A stretch of 64,000 bases of DNA from Berberis thunbergii (lineage: Eukaryota; Streptophyta; Magnoliopsida; Ranunculales; Berberidaceae), in NCBI GenBank assembly GCA_003290165.1, contig QNQO01005876.1, positions 186,001-250,000 of the forward strand. Reading direction: 5' to 3'. Below the pieces are notes generated by a model. That model was given only the letters and a program-made list of their open reading frames with translations. It was not told the DNA's origin and searched no databases. The position numbers and the translations under genes were made by a program. Shown piece after piece: positions 33,516 to 44,977 of this stretch (position 1 is the stretch's first letter; the number at the start of each line of letters is the position of its first letter).

Positions 33516-33708
33516 TCGAGTCTGGTCATAGCCATACTGGTTGAGGGTTATAATGGATAGCAATGGAAAATTATGTAAAAGAAAAATATTTTATTGATAA
33601 TTTTTTTAGGTGTTTTATATTCCATAGTCATTTAAGTCCGTCGCCATCTTCGTCTTCCCGCCAGTACGTTCCTGGTCTGTTGACTTTGGCAACTCTGTAA
33701 GGTCCTTC

Positions 33709-34567
33709 TTAGTTTAGATATAGCTTTCCTGCTACGGCTTCTTTGGTGTTTTGTTGGGTCTTCTTGAGTACTCTGTCTCCCACCTTGAATTTGCGTGGCT
33801 TCACCTTATTGTTGTGGTATTGCGCCATTCGTTGTTGGTACGCGGCTATTTTGGTAGAGACTAGATCCCATTTTTCGTTAAGGAGGTCTAGTCCCACGCG
33901 CAAGGCTTCGTCGTTGTCGTCTGGTTTGAACTCTTTCATCCAGAAGGTTGGGTGTCTCTCCTATTGGGTCTCTTTTAGTTGTTCGATATGCCCAGAGTAT
34001 TCTTGGTAGCTCTGGAACCCACTTTTTTTTGGTTGCATCGAGCTTTCTTTTGATGGCTTTTAGGATCGTCCGGTTGGTAACTTTTGTTTAGCCGTTAGCC
34101 TGGGGGTGTCCAGGTGAGGAGAAGTGATGATTGATACCCAGTCTCTCACATAGTTCTTTGACCTTACTACCTTCGAATTGAATTTCGTTGTCACTAACCA
34201 ATACTCTAGGGATGCCAAATCTGCAGACAATTGCATCCCATATCTACTCAATTTTTTACAATGGCTCGACCTCGACCCACTTAGTAAAGTAGTCGACGGC
34301 CACAAGAATGAACTTCTTACTAGCCAATAGCAGCCCGACGATGTCCATTCCCCATTGCACGAATGGCCATGGGCTAGTTATTGGAGTCAGTGGCTGGGCC
34401 GACATATGGGTATATGGCGCGAACCTCTTACACTTGTCGCATTCGCATATGGTATCTTTGGTGTCTCGCTGCATGGTCGACCAATAGTACCCAAGAGTCA
34501 GGGCTTTATGGGCGAGGGTTATCCCGCCTGAGTGATTCCCACATATATTGTTGTGGATTGTTCCCAA
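33709..34567 (-). pseudogene. Tat-type integrase
   Basis: The minus strand reads a zinc-binding region (GNHSGGITLAHKALTLGYYW, then CECDKCKRFAP). The rve core follows: WPFVQWGMDIVGLL gives the first Asp, DYFTKWVEVEPL is next, LVSDNEIQF gives the second Asp with N-E in place of N-G, and SPGHPQANG leads into a lost Glu because of a stop. The tail is ELPRILWAYRTTKRDPIGETPFW and the GPY-side basic segment RKFKVGDRVLKKTQQNTKEA. Several stops and shifts. It catalysed cDNA insertion in active relatives and is inactive here. Confidence 0.88.
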
Positions 34568-34859
34568 GACTTAGCCTGCCTCTGAAGGCGACAGACATCG
34601 AAGCAGGGGCCCTGTCACCGATCTCCTGTATAATTTGTCATTTAGGAGAATGTACCTTGCTGCTATGTTCTTAAGTCTTCTTGCTTCAATATTTTCGGTT
34701 GGTAGGGCCCCGGTTGTTATATATTTCAGTATCGGGGTCATCCAATTTGGTTGCGTTTCCGCAGCACAGATATTTGTATATTCTCTTCATTGATGCTTGA
34801 TTGTCCTTGATATTCGACGAGGTCGCTTGAGACTTCATCGAAGGCCGAGGTTTTTTTGT

Positions 34860-35234
34860 CTAGCTCATCGGCTTTCTTGTTGTCATCTTTGGGGCATTGC
34901 GTGAGTTTACAACTCTTGATATTATGCCAATCTCCTTGTTGCGGTAGGCTATCATGCGGGGGTCCTTGCTGTTAAAATCTCCTTTAACCTTGTTGGCTAC
35001 CAGCCTTGAGTCACTATAAGTTATCAGGCAATCTATATCGATTCCTAATGCTAGTTTTAGGCCGAACAGAAGGGCTTCGTATTCGACCTTGTTGTTCAAG
35101 GCGGGAAAGCTGAACTTGACTGCCTTTTCAAGGGTGAAGTTGTTGGGAGAGCAGAGTGTGATTATGGCTCCGCTCCCCTTTCCAGTCGAGGATCTGTCGC
35201 AGCGCAAGATCCATGCTTGGGCATCCGAGTCCAA
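34860..35234 (-). pseudogene. Second (archaeal-type) RNase H of Tat lineage
   Basis: Minus-strand open segment: LRCDRSSTGKGSGAIITLCS (the DG-S----G-G motif with D then RS), FSFPALNNKVEYEALLFGLK (N--EYEALL-GL) and LITYSDSRLVANKVKGDF (SDS-L-V-Q--G-Y). This is the aRH domain lying between RT-RNase H and integrase, diagnostic of Tat/Ogre/Retand-type elements. Confidence 0.88.
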
Positions 35235-35315
35235 CGGTTGGTGATCTGACTTAGGTTTTTGTTTACCAGTGAATTCAGCAATGAAGTCTGCCAGTGTTTG
35301 GGCTTTGACGGCGAT

Positions 35316-36639
35316 TCATGGAGCGTAGTTTATGTCAAACTGTCCGAGCTCCACTGACCATTTCAACATCATGCCTGATAGCTCAGGTTTATGCAATACT
35401 GAGAGTAGTGGATGTTTCGTCAAGACAGTTATGGAGTGGGCCTGAAAATAGGGTCTCAGTTTTCTTGAGGATACGACCAGTGCCAGAGCTAACTCTTTCA
35501 GATCCGGATAGCATGCTTCCGCTTCCACGAAGGTTTTGTTGGTGTAATATATTAGCCTCTGAGTTCCTCAATCGTCCCGTACGAGGGCTGAACTGACAGC
35601 GTGTTAGTAAACAGAAAAGTAAAGTGTTTCTCCTATCACTGGCTTCGAGAGTAGCTCTCGGCTTCCCATGTATGCTTTTAGGTTTTGAAAGGCTTGTTCA
35701 CATTCTTCGTTCCATGAGAACCCTTTGCTCCCCCATAGTATCTTAAAGAAAGACATGCATTTGTCATAAGATTTTGATATGACTCTATTGAGTGTTGCTA
35801 CCCTTCCAGTTAGGCTCTACACGTCTCTGATGCTGGCCAAGGCTTTCATGTCGAGAAGAGCCTAAATTTGTTTTGGGTCGGCCTCGATTCCCTTTTTGTT
35901 TACTATATAGCCCAGGAATTTTCCAGACTCGACTCCGAACGTGCATTTTTATGGGTTGAGCTTCATTTGATATTTCCTAAGTTGGTCAAACACTTCAGCG
36001 AGGTCATGCACATGGTCAGGGTTATGGAGGCTTTTGACTAGCATGTCGTCTATGTAGACCTCCATGTTTCTGCCGATTTGAACATCCGGTTAACTAGTCA
36101 CTGGAATGTAGCGTCTGCATTCTTTAAGTCGAATGGCATTACCTTATAGCAGTATATCCCTCTTTTTGTTACGAAAGAGGTTTTCTCTTGATCTGGGGGT
36201 GCATCAATATTTGATTATAGCCCAAGTAGGTGTCCACGAAGCTGAGTAGGTTGTGCCCCAATGTGGCATCAACGATCTGATCGATGCGTGTGAGTGGGAA
36301 GTTGTCCTTTGAGCAGGCTTTGTTTAGGTTAGTATAGTCTATATAAACTCTCCATTTTCCATTTTTCTTTCGGACGAGAACAGTGTTCGCTAGCCAATCG
36401 GGCTATCGTGCTTACTTGATCATGTCCACATTGAGTAAACGTTGTACCTCCTCGTTTATGATCGCATTTCTTTCGGGCGCCACGAGTCTCTTCTTTTGCC
36501 TGATAATTTTATTTGAGGGGTCTACCTCAAGGCGATGGGTTATTATTGACGGGTTAATGCTCACCATGTTCTGCATGGTCCAGGCAAAGATGTCCCGGTT
36601 ATGCTGCAGCAGCTCTGTGAGTTGCTTTATCACTACCTC
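35316..36639 (-). pseudogene. Tat-type reverse transcriptase and RNase H
   Basis: Starts at the CACTA junction: VVIKQLTELLQHNRDIFAWT then ERNAIINEEVQRLLNVDMIK, the RT entry of Tat elements. Damaged fingers and palm follow, with EVYIDDMLVKS near 36040-36065 carrying the YIDD catalytic box. The RNase H side has MSFFKILWGSKGFSWNEECE and the final EACYPDLKELALALVVSSRK, YFQAHSITVLTKHPL and WSVELGQFDINYAP. Stops and shifts occur throughout. Confidence 0.88.
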
Positions 36640-36659
36640 CACTACACCAAAAACCCCTT

Positions 36660-37045
36660 TTAGCTACGCCGAGCTGGCCACGGTTTTAAACCGTTGGTTT
36701 ATTTGCCACGGCCTAAAACCGTATCTATATGTACCAACGGCTTAAAACCGTGGGTAAAAAAACCTGGCCACGGCTTAAAACCGTTGGTATATTGGGCACG
36801 GCTAAAAACCGTGGCTAATATTAGCAACGGCTGCTGACCGTGGGCATCATTAGCAACGGCCACAAACCGTTGCAACAAAAAACTTTAGCAACGGTTTTAA
36901 ACCGTGGCTAGGGATAGCAACGGCTCAAAACCGTTGCAAAAATAAAATTTAGCAACGGTTCTAAACGGTTGGTGTGTTAGCCACGGCTCAGAACCGTAGC
37001 TAAAGTTACCAACGGCTTAAAACCGTTGCTAAACGGCACGTGCAA
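36660..37045. repeat. Left subterminal repeat array of the CACTA element
   Basis: About 15 short units built on (A/C)CAACGG-TTTTAAACCGT and its inverse (ccacggttttaaaccgttgg, tagcaacggcttaaaaccgt), spaced roughly 20-30 bp. In En/Spm elements such arrays bind the TNPA-type protein and are needed in cis for transposition. Confidence 0.9.
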
Positions 37046-38570
37046 TGCACATGGAAGTGTGGAAGAAATGGAGTCAGATTTCTCGCGGGCGATTCCCGCT
37101 CCAAATTTTGCGTTCCCGCTCCAAAAATTGTGCTTTCCCACTTTTGTTTATAATCCAAAAATTTGTTCCATCTCCCCACAGATCTCCCGAAACCCTAAAT
37201 TTGTTCCAAAAATTTGTTCCATCTCCACATGTTCTTGAAGGAGAGTTCGTCGAAGAAGAAGAATGTTGAACACTGTTTTTGCTGCACGAAGAAGAAGGAG
37301 ATAGAGATAGAGAGATTATCGTGTGTGAGTTCGCAAGGAAAGAGATTGTCGTGAGTGGGTATATGGAATTGCTTTGATTTCTTTTCTTGATTGGGTTTCT
37401 ATTTGAGAAATTGCTAATGTTGTTCTCCTTTTTTTCATGATTTTGAACCGGTTTGCTTTTGAAGAAGAGGTTTTGATTCGGTGATGTCGACATTGTGGGA
37501 AACAATTGAGTTTGTATGTCGACATTGTGGGAAACCTCGTGGAGTGACATTGAGTTCTGCTGAAGAATCAAGATGACTGCTTGGGTAAGTATTCAATTCA
37601 TATGCCAGCAGTCTTTTAACATTCGCAAATAGAGGAAGGGGTTTAGATGCTCACTTGCAGTCAAAACTTTTATAGGATTTATTTGGATTGGCCACTGTTA
37701 AGGAATATTGCATTTATCTTATCTTTTATCTGTTTGTATTTCTCTGTGCAGAATATACTCCTGAAAATCCTAAGATCATTACACAATTTATATGACTAAG
37801 TATGCAGGTTAAACCATTGGTAAAGCCATAGTAAGCAGATTCCTTCTCCTTGTTTAGGATGTGGAAATGGGAAAGTATAAGTATTTATGAAGTATTGGTA
37901 CTATCGTATTTTGAAAATATACAATTTGGCATAATACAGAGTCCATATATCAACTATCAATGAGATGCTAAAATTGGCATGGACACTTTTCAATGCTAAT
38001 GATAGAAGTATGAGATGAAGTAATTGCTTTTTAGATGTTATGGATTTCTTATGCTTTCATTTTAAGGTGTTTCTAGTTTGATTTGTGGGTTCAAGGCTGT
38101 GTGGATGATCTGTTTTTATAACTTCTCCATCAGTTTCAAGTTTATAACAATCACTATCGGCATAAGAATGATACAACATGTAATAATTTTGCTATAGCTG
38201 GCTGTTTTCATTTTGATATTTTTTTTATCCTGCGCAGCCTTACGAATTCAGTCCTTCCTGCGCTCCCTGATACCTGTAGGCAGATGATATCATCTGACCT
38301 TGGTCCTGAATCAACTACAGGCTCTTCAATCACATCAGGGGTGCACCTTCTTCGCCTCGCCCAATCCCTCGCCCTTTCCTAACCGATGTGATAAGTTCTT
38401 AGCCTCTGGGAGAGTGAGCCACTCAATGATCTTTTGCTAAATTGAGTCCTTTATCCAAAGTCCTAAGTTCCTAACAGTATAACATTGGTTAAGATGTTAT
38501 CAAGATCCGACTCTACAGTCAGTTATCTTTAGCTATAGTTTCTGATCTTGTAGTTATCTTATTTATGCAG
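37046..38570 (+). other. CACTA leader and unassigned exon-like pieces
   Basis: 37046-37580 looks like a 5' leader: pyrimidine/purine-rich, ending atgactgcttgg then gtaagtat, a good donor. Acceptor-like sites occur near 37751 (ttctctgtgcag) and 38240 (ttatcctgcgcag). After the latter, a frame LTNSVLPALPDTCRQMISSD stays open for about 40 codons. I cannot assign these exons. They may be further captured fragments. Confidence 0.4.
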
Positions 38571-38902
38571 GAAATCAAAAGACGCGGTCTCAAAGTTGCA
38601 GTTGCAGGAGTTCCCAAGACTATTGATAATGACATACCGGTACTTGTTAGGACTGTAGCTGCAAATTTGATATTCAACCAATTTTTATTGATTTTCTAAT
38701 TAGTTCTAAAACTGTGAGTTAATCCAAATATTATCTGTCTCATATTTTTGTCATGATTTCCTGTTGGCTTAGGTTATTGACAAATCATTCGGTTTTGATA
38801 CTGCTGTTGAAGAGGCTCAACGTGCAATTAATGAAGCACATGTCGAAGCTGAAAGTTCTTAAAACTGTATTGGTGTCGTGAAGTTAATGGGTCGCTATAG
38901 TG
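38571..38902 (+). pseudogene. Captured ATP-dependent phosphofructokinase exons
   Basis: Exon 1 (38571-38639, between gcag and gtactt) reads [23 protein letters not shown], the PFK active-site block GIPKTIDND. After a 133-bp intron, exon 2 (38773 on) reads VIDKSFGFDTAVEEAQRAIN then VVKLMGRYSG before gtaag. This matches plant PFK: GFDTAVEEAQRAI, the V--MGR-SG motif. One stop (taa, near 38861) breaks the second exon. Only this middle piece of the roughly 450-residue enzyme is present. It keeps natural splice borders, so capture was from genomic DNA. Confidence 0.9.
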
Positions 38903-39261
38903 GTAAGTTTCATATTGTCTAAACTTAGAGCTAATGAGTAAGACTAGAAGTCCAATATTGATTTGATGGCGAAAGATTTCCAAACATTGGTAACTTCTTT
39001 CTTCTATCTGATTACCATTATTATGCCATTTGGGTAATGAATAACTCTTTACTTCAGAAATACACACACACATACATATATGTTGAAATGCACAGAATAT
39101 GCCTTACTCATGCATCATGTCTTTTTCGCTCTTTTAATTTCAGTACGACACATTCTTTGCACAACATAATCTGAGTATGATAAGTTATGTGCTCTCTATA
39201 TCAAGATGAGTTATTGTCAATTACATCTCCTCACCCGAGGTGTGCTTCCTAAGAAGTATTT

Positions 39262-39414
39262 TTGCTTTCAAACCAATCAAGACCAAACTCGTTTTCCGCT
39301 TTCTAGAGCCAGACAGGATTGAGCCTTCAACCAAGCAGACATATGGTTCCCTTCTGAAGAACCTCACATTTATAAAGACTTTTGCATCTGGAATTCTTGT
39401 CCCAAAGGATTTTA
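39262..39414 (+). pseudogene. Captured GDPD-like (SHV3 family) exon fragment
   Basis: Reads [44 protein letters not shown]. As I recall, the plant glycerophosphodiester phosphodiesterase-like (GDPDL/SHV3) proteins have [43 protein letters not shown]. The match stops at the captured edge after LVPK. Uninterrupted within the fragment. The family is GPI-anchored and acts in cell-wall organisation. The fragment alone has no function. Confidence 0.85.
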
Positions 39415-40439
39415 GAGACTTAGTTGCAATTAATGTGTTTGTGTTCAACACACATTTGCTGAGATTTTTGATCAAATACTTAGTCATTTTAAGTATGCAT
39501 GCAATCATATTTTTTTCAAAGGTCCCATTCCTTTTTTGGATTTTCTAGTAAACCAAATTAGACTTGATTGGAGAATGAGAAGACTCATATAAGCACACCC
39601 ACTTTGAATGTATCGTAGTGTGGAATTTGCTCACTACTAGTACTGATACTGTGCTTAGTACTGACTGCTTGGTGTGCTCCGCGATAACTTTGAATCACTG
39701 AAAAGTATTTTGAACACATAAGTCCTTAGCACACAAGAAGTTTATTATAATCTGCCCGATTCATGCATAATCACATTTACCACTTACGTTGTGTTGGTCT
39801 CATATTTCATGCATTGCACAGTTAGATTCAGTATGAAATATGAACAAAAATACCAAGTTCATGATACCTTAAGGAATAGGATGGAAATCTGTGTACAGAG
39901 TGGATACGAACTCGGAAAGCTTATTATAAGAAGTGTCGTGCCAGGAATGGGTCACTCATAAGATGACCTGAAGTGATTGAATTGCTTAGCTAGGATAACT
40001 TATAATACCCCGCTCTAATATCATCAACATGTACAATTATTTTTATTATAATCTGGTGTTTTGACCATAGAAAATTTTGCAAGGCTGGGAGAAGTGCCAC
40101 GAAGATGCATGAAATTTTATTGTAGGCATGTACACTTCAAGAACCAGATGCTAGATTCTAAGAACCTTATGCTAAAGACTTTTCTGTTTATGCAACAGAG
40201 TTCAGTGTATCAAGTTGCCAATGTCTGTCAACGAGAGTTCAGTTTTTGTTCTGCAAACTCCATACTGTCAAAGAAGGTGTGCTTATATTTAATCGAGTCT
40301 TTCCAATCTGAGTTTTGTGGAAGTCCTTAAAATAATGCTCTAATTACAAATGAAACTGATCCATTGATCTTTAGCACATTGTAACAATATGCATTATTGG
40401 GTTTTCAGACTTTTGTATTTGATTAGTTTGGATTTGCAG
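39415..40439. other. CACTA interior, unassigned
   Basis: AT-rich, intron-like text. Open + frames at 39420-39548 and 40061-40330 carry no motif I recognise. The second begins right after an acceptor-like ttgaccatag and could be another captured exon. Confidence 0.35.
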
Positions 40440-40601
40440 TGATGTTTTGATCAAGAACTGGAAGGATGCTCAGTTTACTATGTTGATGATGGGGAAGCCT
40501 TGATACATACTGATGGCACGGGTTTTATTTCAGAAGACTTGGCGTTGAAATGTCCCTTGAATGTACGTGGAGGCAATTGCTTGGTGCAACAAGAATTTCA
40601 G
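40440..40601 (+). pseudogene. Captured RNA-dependent RNA polymerase exon
   Basis: Bounded by ttgcag on the left and gtattc on the right. It reads CFDQELEGCSVYYVDDGEAL then IHTDGTGFISEDLALKCPLN, open throughout. This is the eukaryotic RdRP segment (DG-PLIHTDGTG-ISEDLA). It lies well upstream of the DbDGD catalytic loop, so no polymerase activity is encoded. Closest in wording to the RDR3/4/5 type of plants, as I remember it. Confidence 0.82.
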
Positions 40602-40939
40602 GTATTCATTTTTTTTTTAGTCCATATAGTGATATTGTAAGCTCACGGCTCGTATTGGATATATGAATTACACAGAAAGTTAGTAGTAAAGAGAACTCTT
40701 TCCATGGATCAACACAGCTCTTCATGTTCAGCCTTAAAACATTTCCTTTTTGGTTCATGCCACTTGTACATGTCACACTACAATTGCATTGTGATGTTTT
40801 TCATATTTGATAATTGATACTGTGTTATGGTTTGGTGCCTTCCAAACTTGTGTGATATTCAATGCTTGTGATTTAATGGTGTCTTTAGAGGAAGCTTGAT
40901 CGTATTGAAAATGTTTGAAGATCATCTGGGTTGACAAAT

Positions 40940-41301
40940 GCAGCGAAAGCGCGACTGCGACACGGTTATGCTGCTGTTGCTGCTGCTGCTGAGGCGCTGC
41001 GTTGTTGCTGTTGCTGTTGTGCTGCATTGTTGTTGCTGCTGTGTTTGCTGCTGCTGAGACGCGTTTGCTGCTGTATGTAGCAGCGTTTGGTTGGAGCGTG
41101 TGTATGCTGGCTGATTTGGGCAGTCCGGTGTACATTCGGGATTTGTCGCAGAAACGCGCGTGTGCTGCGTGTTCTATGGCTGAGAGATTGCTGGTGCTGT
41201 CCGGATTGCTGGGAATTGACAGTGAGCTGATTTCAGTTGCTGGTGCCATTGCTGCCATTCTTGTTTGCAATACCTCCGGTTTGTTGCCAGAAATACAGGT
41301 T
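40940..41301 (+). other. CTG-rich block leading into an unassigned open exon
   Basis: 40970-41075 is built from imperfect CTG/TTG triplets. The + frame then stays open and reads MAERLLVLSGLLGIDSELIS, VAGAIAAILVCNTSGLLPEI Q before gttaga, a plausible donor. The composition looks like a real protein (hydrophobic, no stops over 300 bases), but I cannot name the family. Probably a further captured exon. Confidence 0.45.
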
Positions 41302-41965
41302 AGATTTTTTCATTCATTCCTGTTTTTTCAATGATACACACACAATATTGTTCAGATGTGAAGTTTATGTTGTCTGACAGGTCAAGAGGAAAAGTTTGGT
41401 GTGCTGGATACCTTTCCTTTTCTTTGTGGTATGTGTTCACCATGCCTGATGTTATACTATGGTTAATTTGTATATTTGGCGCAGACACAGCTATATTTCC
41501 TAGGACATTTTTGCTTTGGATATGCATATCTTATATCTGTATGGGTGTATATATTTTGTAATTTTATTTATCTGTTTATTGTCCCAAAAACAAGGTTTAT
41601 AAACATGAAGGCGGATTGTGAGTGTTACAATCATGCAATGTCTCATGAGTCACGACATGAGGGTGTAAGGAGTAAGCCTTTCATGTATGAATGTTTTGAG
41701 CAAAGAAAACTTGATAAATTATGTAGTGGATGGAATTAAATACAGTGAGAGATACTGCCCTTGGGTTCACAATCAAACATTGATTCCACTGCCCAACATT
41801 GCTGATTTCCAAATATTTAGTGAAAATTCTCAAATTGAGTCATCAATAGTTCAAAACAAAACCTGTGATCCATAATTCATTAAACAAACATGTTGAGTGA
41901 GAATGATGCTTTTCATAAAATATTAATGCTCTATACTATCAAGCCTTAATGATATCTTTCTACAG

Positions 41966-42054
41966 GTTAACCTTCACGCTGACACCTTAAATGAATCTGG
42001 ATGTGTTGAACACACTATTGCTGCGTTTAAAGGCAGAACAATCCATGCTTACCA
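41966..42054 (+). pseudogene. Captured urease exon end
   Basis: After the acceptor tctacag the frame reads [30 protein letters not shown]. Plant urease has (V)[26 protein letters not shown] before the metal-site SEGAGGGHAPD. Here the reading leaves urease exactly before that catalytic stretch and enters CREG-like sequence. No nickel ligands remain apart from the His in this segment. Confidence 0.88.
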
Positions 42055-42251
42055 GGCAGAACAATCTGGATGGGAAACCTGGTAAAGGCTGGGGCATCCC
42101 ATACTTCTACTTGACCACTCTTGACCCTACTGCAAGTAATGCATTGAATGATTCAAGGGCTTCATTTACACTCAGTGAGTTCCCTCTTGGAACTTGTGGC
42201 AAGACAGATCCTGAGAACCCAACTTGTGCAAAGCTTACACTTAATGGAAAG
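42055..42251 (+). pseudogene. Captured CREG-like protein exon
   Basis: The frame reads [64 protein letters not shown], then donor gtgaat at 42252. This matches the plant CREG1-like (PNPOx-like flavin-binding fold) family: G-PYFYLT-LDPTA---L-----SSF--SE-PLGTCGK-DPE-PTCAKL-L-GK. Open throughout. The join to urease is inside the exon, at the repeated ggcagaacaatc. Confidence 0.88.
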
Positions 42252-42542
42252 GTGAATAATTAAACATTTTGAACACTCATCTTTTTTGTGTCGATATTTT
42301 CATTAATACATGATGGACTATGGATGACTTGACCTTCATTTCTAGCACTTTTTTCATTAGTCCAATGAATATATCTTAGTCTAAAGCTTTGACATTGGCT
42401 ATTTCAAACAATGATAAATGCTTATGTTTATAACTTTCATACCTGTATGCATATCATTAATTAAGAATGTAATTCTGTATTAGGTATAGTTCTTACCTTC
42501 ACAACAGACCGAGTTTCTGTGCTTGTCTCGAGTTATCGCACT
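42252..42542. other. Intron-like filler between captured pieces
   Basis: Follows the CREG donor and stays AT-rich up to the hAT-like insertion. No coding text recognised. Confidence 0.4.
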
Positions 42543-44048
42543 TAGGGGTGGGCACGGTCCGGATCGGTTCCAAATTTGAAGGAACCTAACTCGAACCGTT
42601 TACATTTTAACGGATCCGGTCCGGTCCGGATCCCTTCATTTTGATAATTGGAACCGAACCTAACTCGAACCGTTCTAAACGGTTCGGTTCCACGGTTCCA
42701 AACGGTTCCAAATTTTCAATCATATTCATACAAAAAATTTATCCAATCATATTCATACAGATCCATAAGAGATTCAATCAAAAATAGAAAAATTTGCATT
42801 AAAAAAAACAGAAAAAAAAAAAATTTGGTTCGATCCATAAGAGATCCATCATATTCATACAAAATCAATCAACATCCATCATCCAGAAATCATCCATCAA
42901 CAGAAATCATCCAGAAATCAACATCATCCAAAAATCATCGATCCATAGGGTCGTGACTCGTGAGAAAAGAGTAGATCTGAAGAGGAAGGAGTAGATCTAA
43001 AGAGGAAGGCGCTCAACAGAAATCATCATCCATAGGGTCGTGAGGAAGGAGTAGATCTGAAGAGGAAGGAGTAGATCTAAAGAGGAAGGCGCACTCCATC
43101 ATCAATCTCCTCACCACAGATCGGCACACTCCATATTTAACAATAACAACTGTGTTTTTCCAAAATTGACTCTTCTCTGTTAGCAATTGAAGAGAAGAAT
43201 AATACAAGCATCATACAAAACCTTTTCTTTGTTAGCTAGCAATTTGAAGAGGAGAACCAGTTGTGTGAGAGAGAGATCATGGAAGCAGGTCGAGACTGTC
43301 GAGTGGTATGTCGCTTCTTTGGAGTTGTGTTTGGAAAGCTCAACTCTTTAATCGACAACGATCGGAAGAGACTTCGTCCGTTAGTGGGTATGGTTGAAAG
43401 ATCAGTTGAAGAAACTTAATAAAAGCTTCTGTAGAATCAATGATGCAAAGGAGAGACAGATCTGAAGAGCTGATGATGCAGAGCAGAGGAGAGACAGATC
43501 TGAAGAACTGATGATGCAGAGCAGAGGAGAGACAGATTCTCTGAAGAACTGATGATGCAGAACAGAGGAGAGACACAGATTCTCTGAAGAACTGATGATG
43601 CAGAGCAGAGGAGAGACAGATCTGTTTTGATCTCTCATGGCAGTTGGCACAGATCTGAAGAAGGGAAGGCGGCCTGCGGGTGGAGGGAGGGTGCTCTCAC
43701 CGCTCTCACTTCTCTTCTCCTCTAAAGACTTGAAGAGTAAACAAAGAGCTTTGTTTGATAGGGTAGGAAAGGAGTAAAGAGTAATTTTCGAAAGAGTAAA
43801 GGAGTTTTGTTAGACAGTTAGGTTATTTAGTTCCATATTTAGGTTTTTATAACTAATCTGATTTGAAACGGGTCCAACCCGGACCGTTTGGTTTTTAAAA
43901 ATAGGAACCGGGACCGGACCGTTTTATAACGGATCCGGACCGATCCGAACCGTATGTAAAAACTTATGATTGAAATCCGGACCGTTTAGAGCAAAACGGT
44001 CCGGTTCGAGTTGAACCCGCGGATTGACGACCCGTTTGCCCACCCCTA
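42543..44048. mobile_element. Non-autonomous hAT-like element 1
   Basis: Termini TAGGGGTGGGCA...TGCCCACCCCTA, 12-bp perfect inverted repeats, with a perfect 8-bp target duplication atcgcact (42535-42542 and 44049-44056), as hAT elements produce. Subterminal GC-rich repeats (ggtccggatcggttcc, cggttccaaacggttcc) occur at both ends. No transposase. The interior carries repeated agatctgaag / gaactgatgatgcagag units (43430-43640) and poly-purine tracts. Inserted within the CACTA element. Confidence 0.93.
43430..43640. repeat. Internal minisatellite of hAT-like element 1
   Basis: About five to six direct units of 35-40 bp containing gaagaactgatgatgcagag and aggagagacagatctgaaga. Similar gatctgaagaagctgatg units recur inside the second hAT-like element at 54650-55010. 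Confidence 0.85.
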
Positions 44049-44056
44049 ATCGCACT

Positions 44057-44604
44057 AGCCTGTTCGTTATCCTATAAGCCTAAATTCGAGATTCGCCTGA
44101 CCATAAATCACAAAGTATTGGGATAGAATGTTATTATTATTGCATAGAACTATGATTAAACACTGAGGGATCATATTAGAAGCAACAATCAGTAGTTGTA
44201 CACTAGCCTTTGGTCGTTAGTATTGCTTTTTAAGGAAAAAAAAAACAATAAAGAACAAGATACCTGGCCTTTGGACTTTTGCACATATGGAATAGCCTTA
44301 GCATTGACTAAGGTAATTTTTAACGTCAGAGAAACAAAAACAAATAAATTGGTATAAGTTAACCTAACTCTTGTATGAACTAGCGATATCCTTGACTAAG
44401 GTAGTTCACATCGATAGACAAAAACAAATAAATTGATGTAAGATAACCCTAAATTGTATAGAGTAGTGATATTCTTAACTAAGGTAGGTTCGAATGTTGG
44501 ATAAAACAAAACAATCAATGTAGTAGATAGCGATATCCTTTACTAATGTAGTTTCGGATGCCAGAAAAGACAAAAGTTTTGCTTCTAAAAAAATTTACAA
44601 TCAT
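44057..44604. other. CACTA interior with short dispersed repeats
   Basis: Three diverged direct copies of a block around gatatccttgactaaggtag (near 44385, 44468, 44530). No coding text recognised. Confidence 0.4.
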
Positions 44605-44810
44605 GCAGGGGATGCTACTGCTGCTGTGTAGGCAGAGCACTCTGTTGCAAAACAGAGTGCATCTTTTCTTTTTTTTCTGCTGCTGTTTCATGCGGGGGCG
44701 GACTGGCGTACTTGTTGTTGCTGCGCTCTGTTGCTGTTGATGTTGTTGATGCTGATGCTGATGCTGATGCTGTTGTTGCTGCGCGGCGTTGATGCTGCAA
44801 TGCATTGCAT
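44605..44810. repeat. Second CTG-rich block in the CACTA element
   Basis: Imperfect CTG/TTG/ATG triplets, e.g. gatgctgatgctgatgctga (44746-44770), similar in composition to 40970-41075. On the minus strand it reads poly-Gln/Ala/Ser, which I take as low complexity, not a gene. Confidence 0.7.
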
Positions 44811-44859
44811 GTGACTGTTCGGATATCAAGATGTTGCTATCAATCAAATGTATATGCAG

Positions 44860-44977
44860 CGACCGAAAAATGGCACGTGGAATCCGATGGCCTTCATAGT
44901 GTTGGCTGAACGAGAGATGTGTGTACGAAAAAAAATGGTTTCTTTAACAGCTGAGCTTAAAAGACTTCTGATGAGAG
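44860..44977 (+). pseudogene. Unassigned captured exon candidate
   Basis: Between an acceptor (tatatgcag) and a donor (gagag|gttaga) the frame is open: RPKNGTWNPMAFIVLAERE then MCVRKKMVSLTAELKRLLM. Good protein composition and exon borders suggest a captured host exon. I do not recognise the family. Confidence 0.45.

Noticed and set aside
40061..40330. An 89-codon + ORF after an acceptor-like site
   Set aside because: No recognisable motif and only a weak splice context, so it is not counted among the captured genes.
42648..42956. A 102-codon + ORF rich in Ser, Asn, Ile and Arg
   Set aside because: It lies wholly inside the non-autonomous hAT-like element in low-complexity sequence.
44515..44847. 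Poly-Gln/His minus-strand ORF
   Set aside because: It is the complement of the CTG-rich block; no flanking protein sequence supports it.
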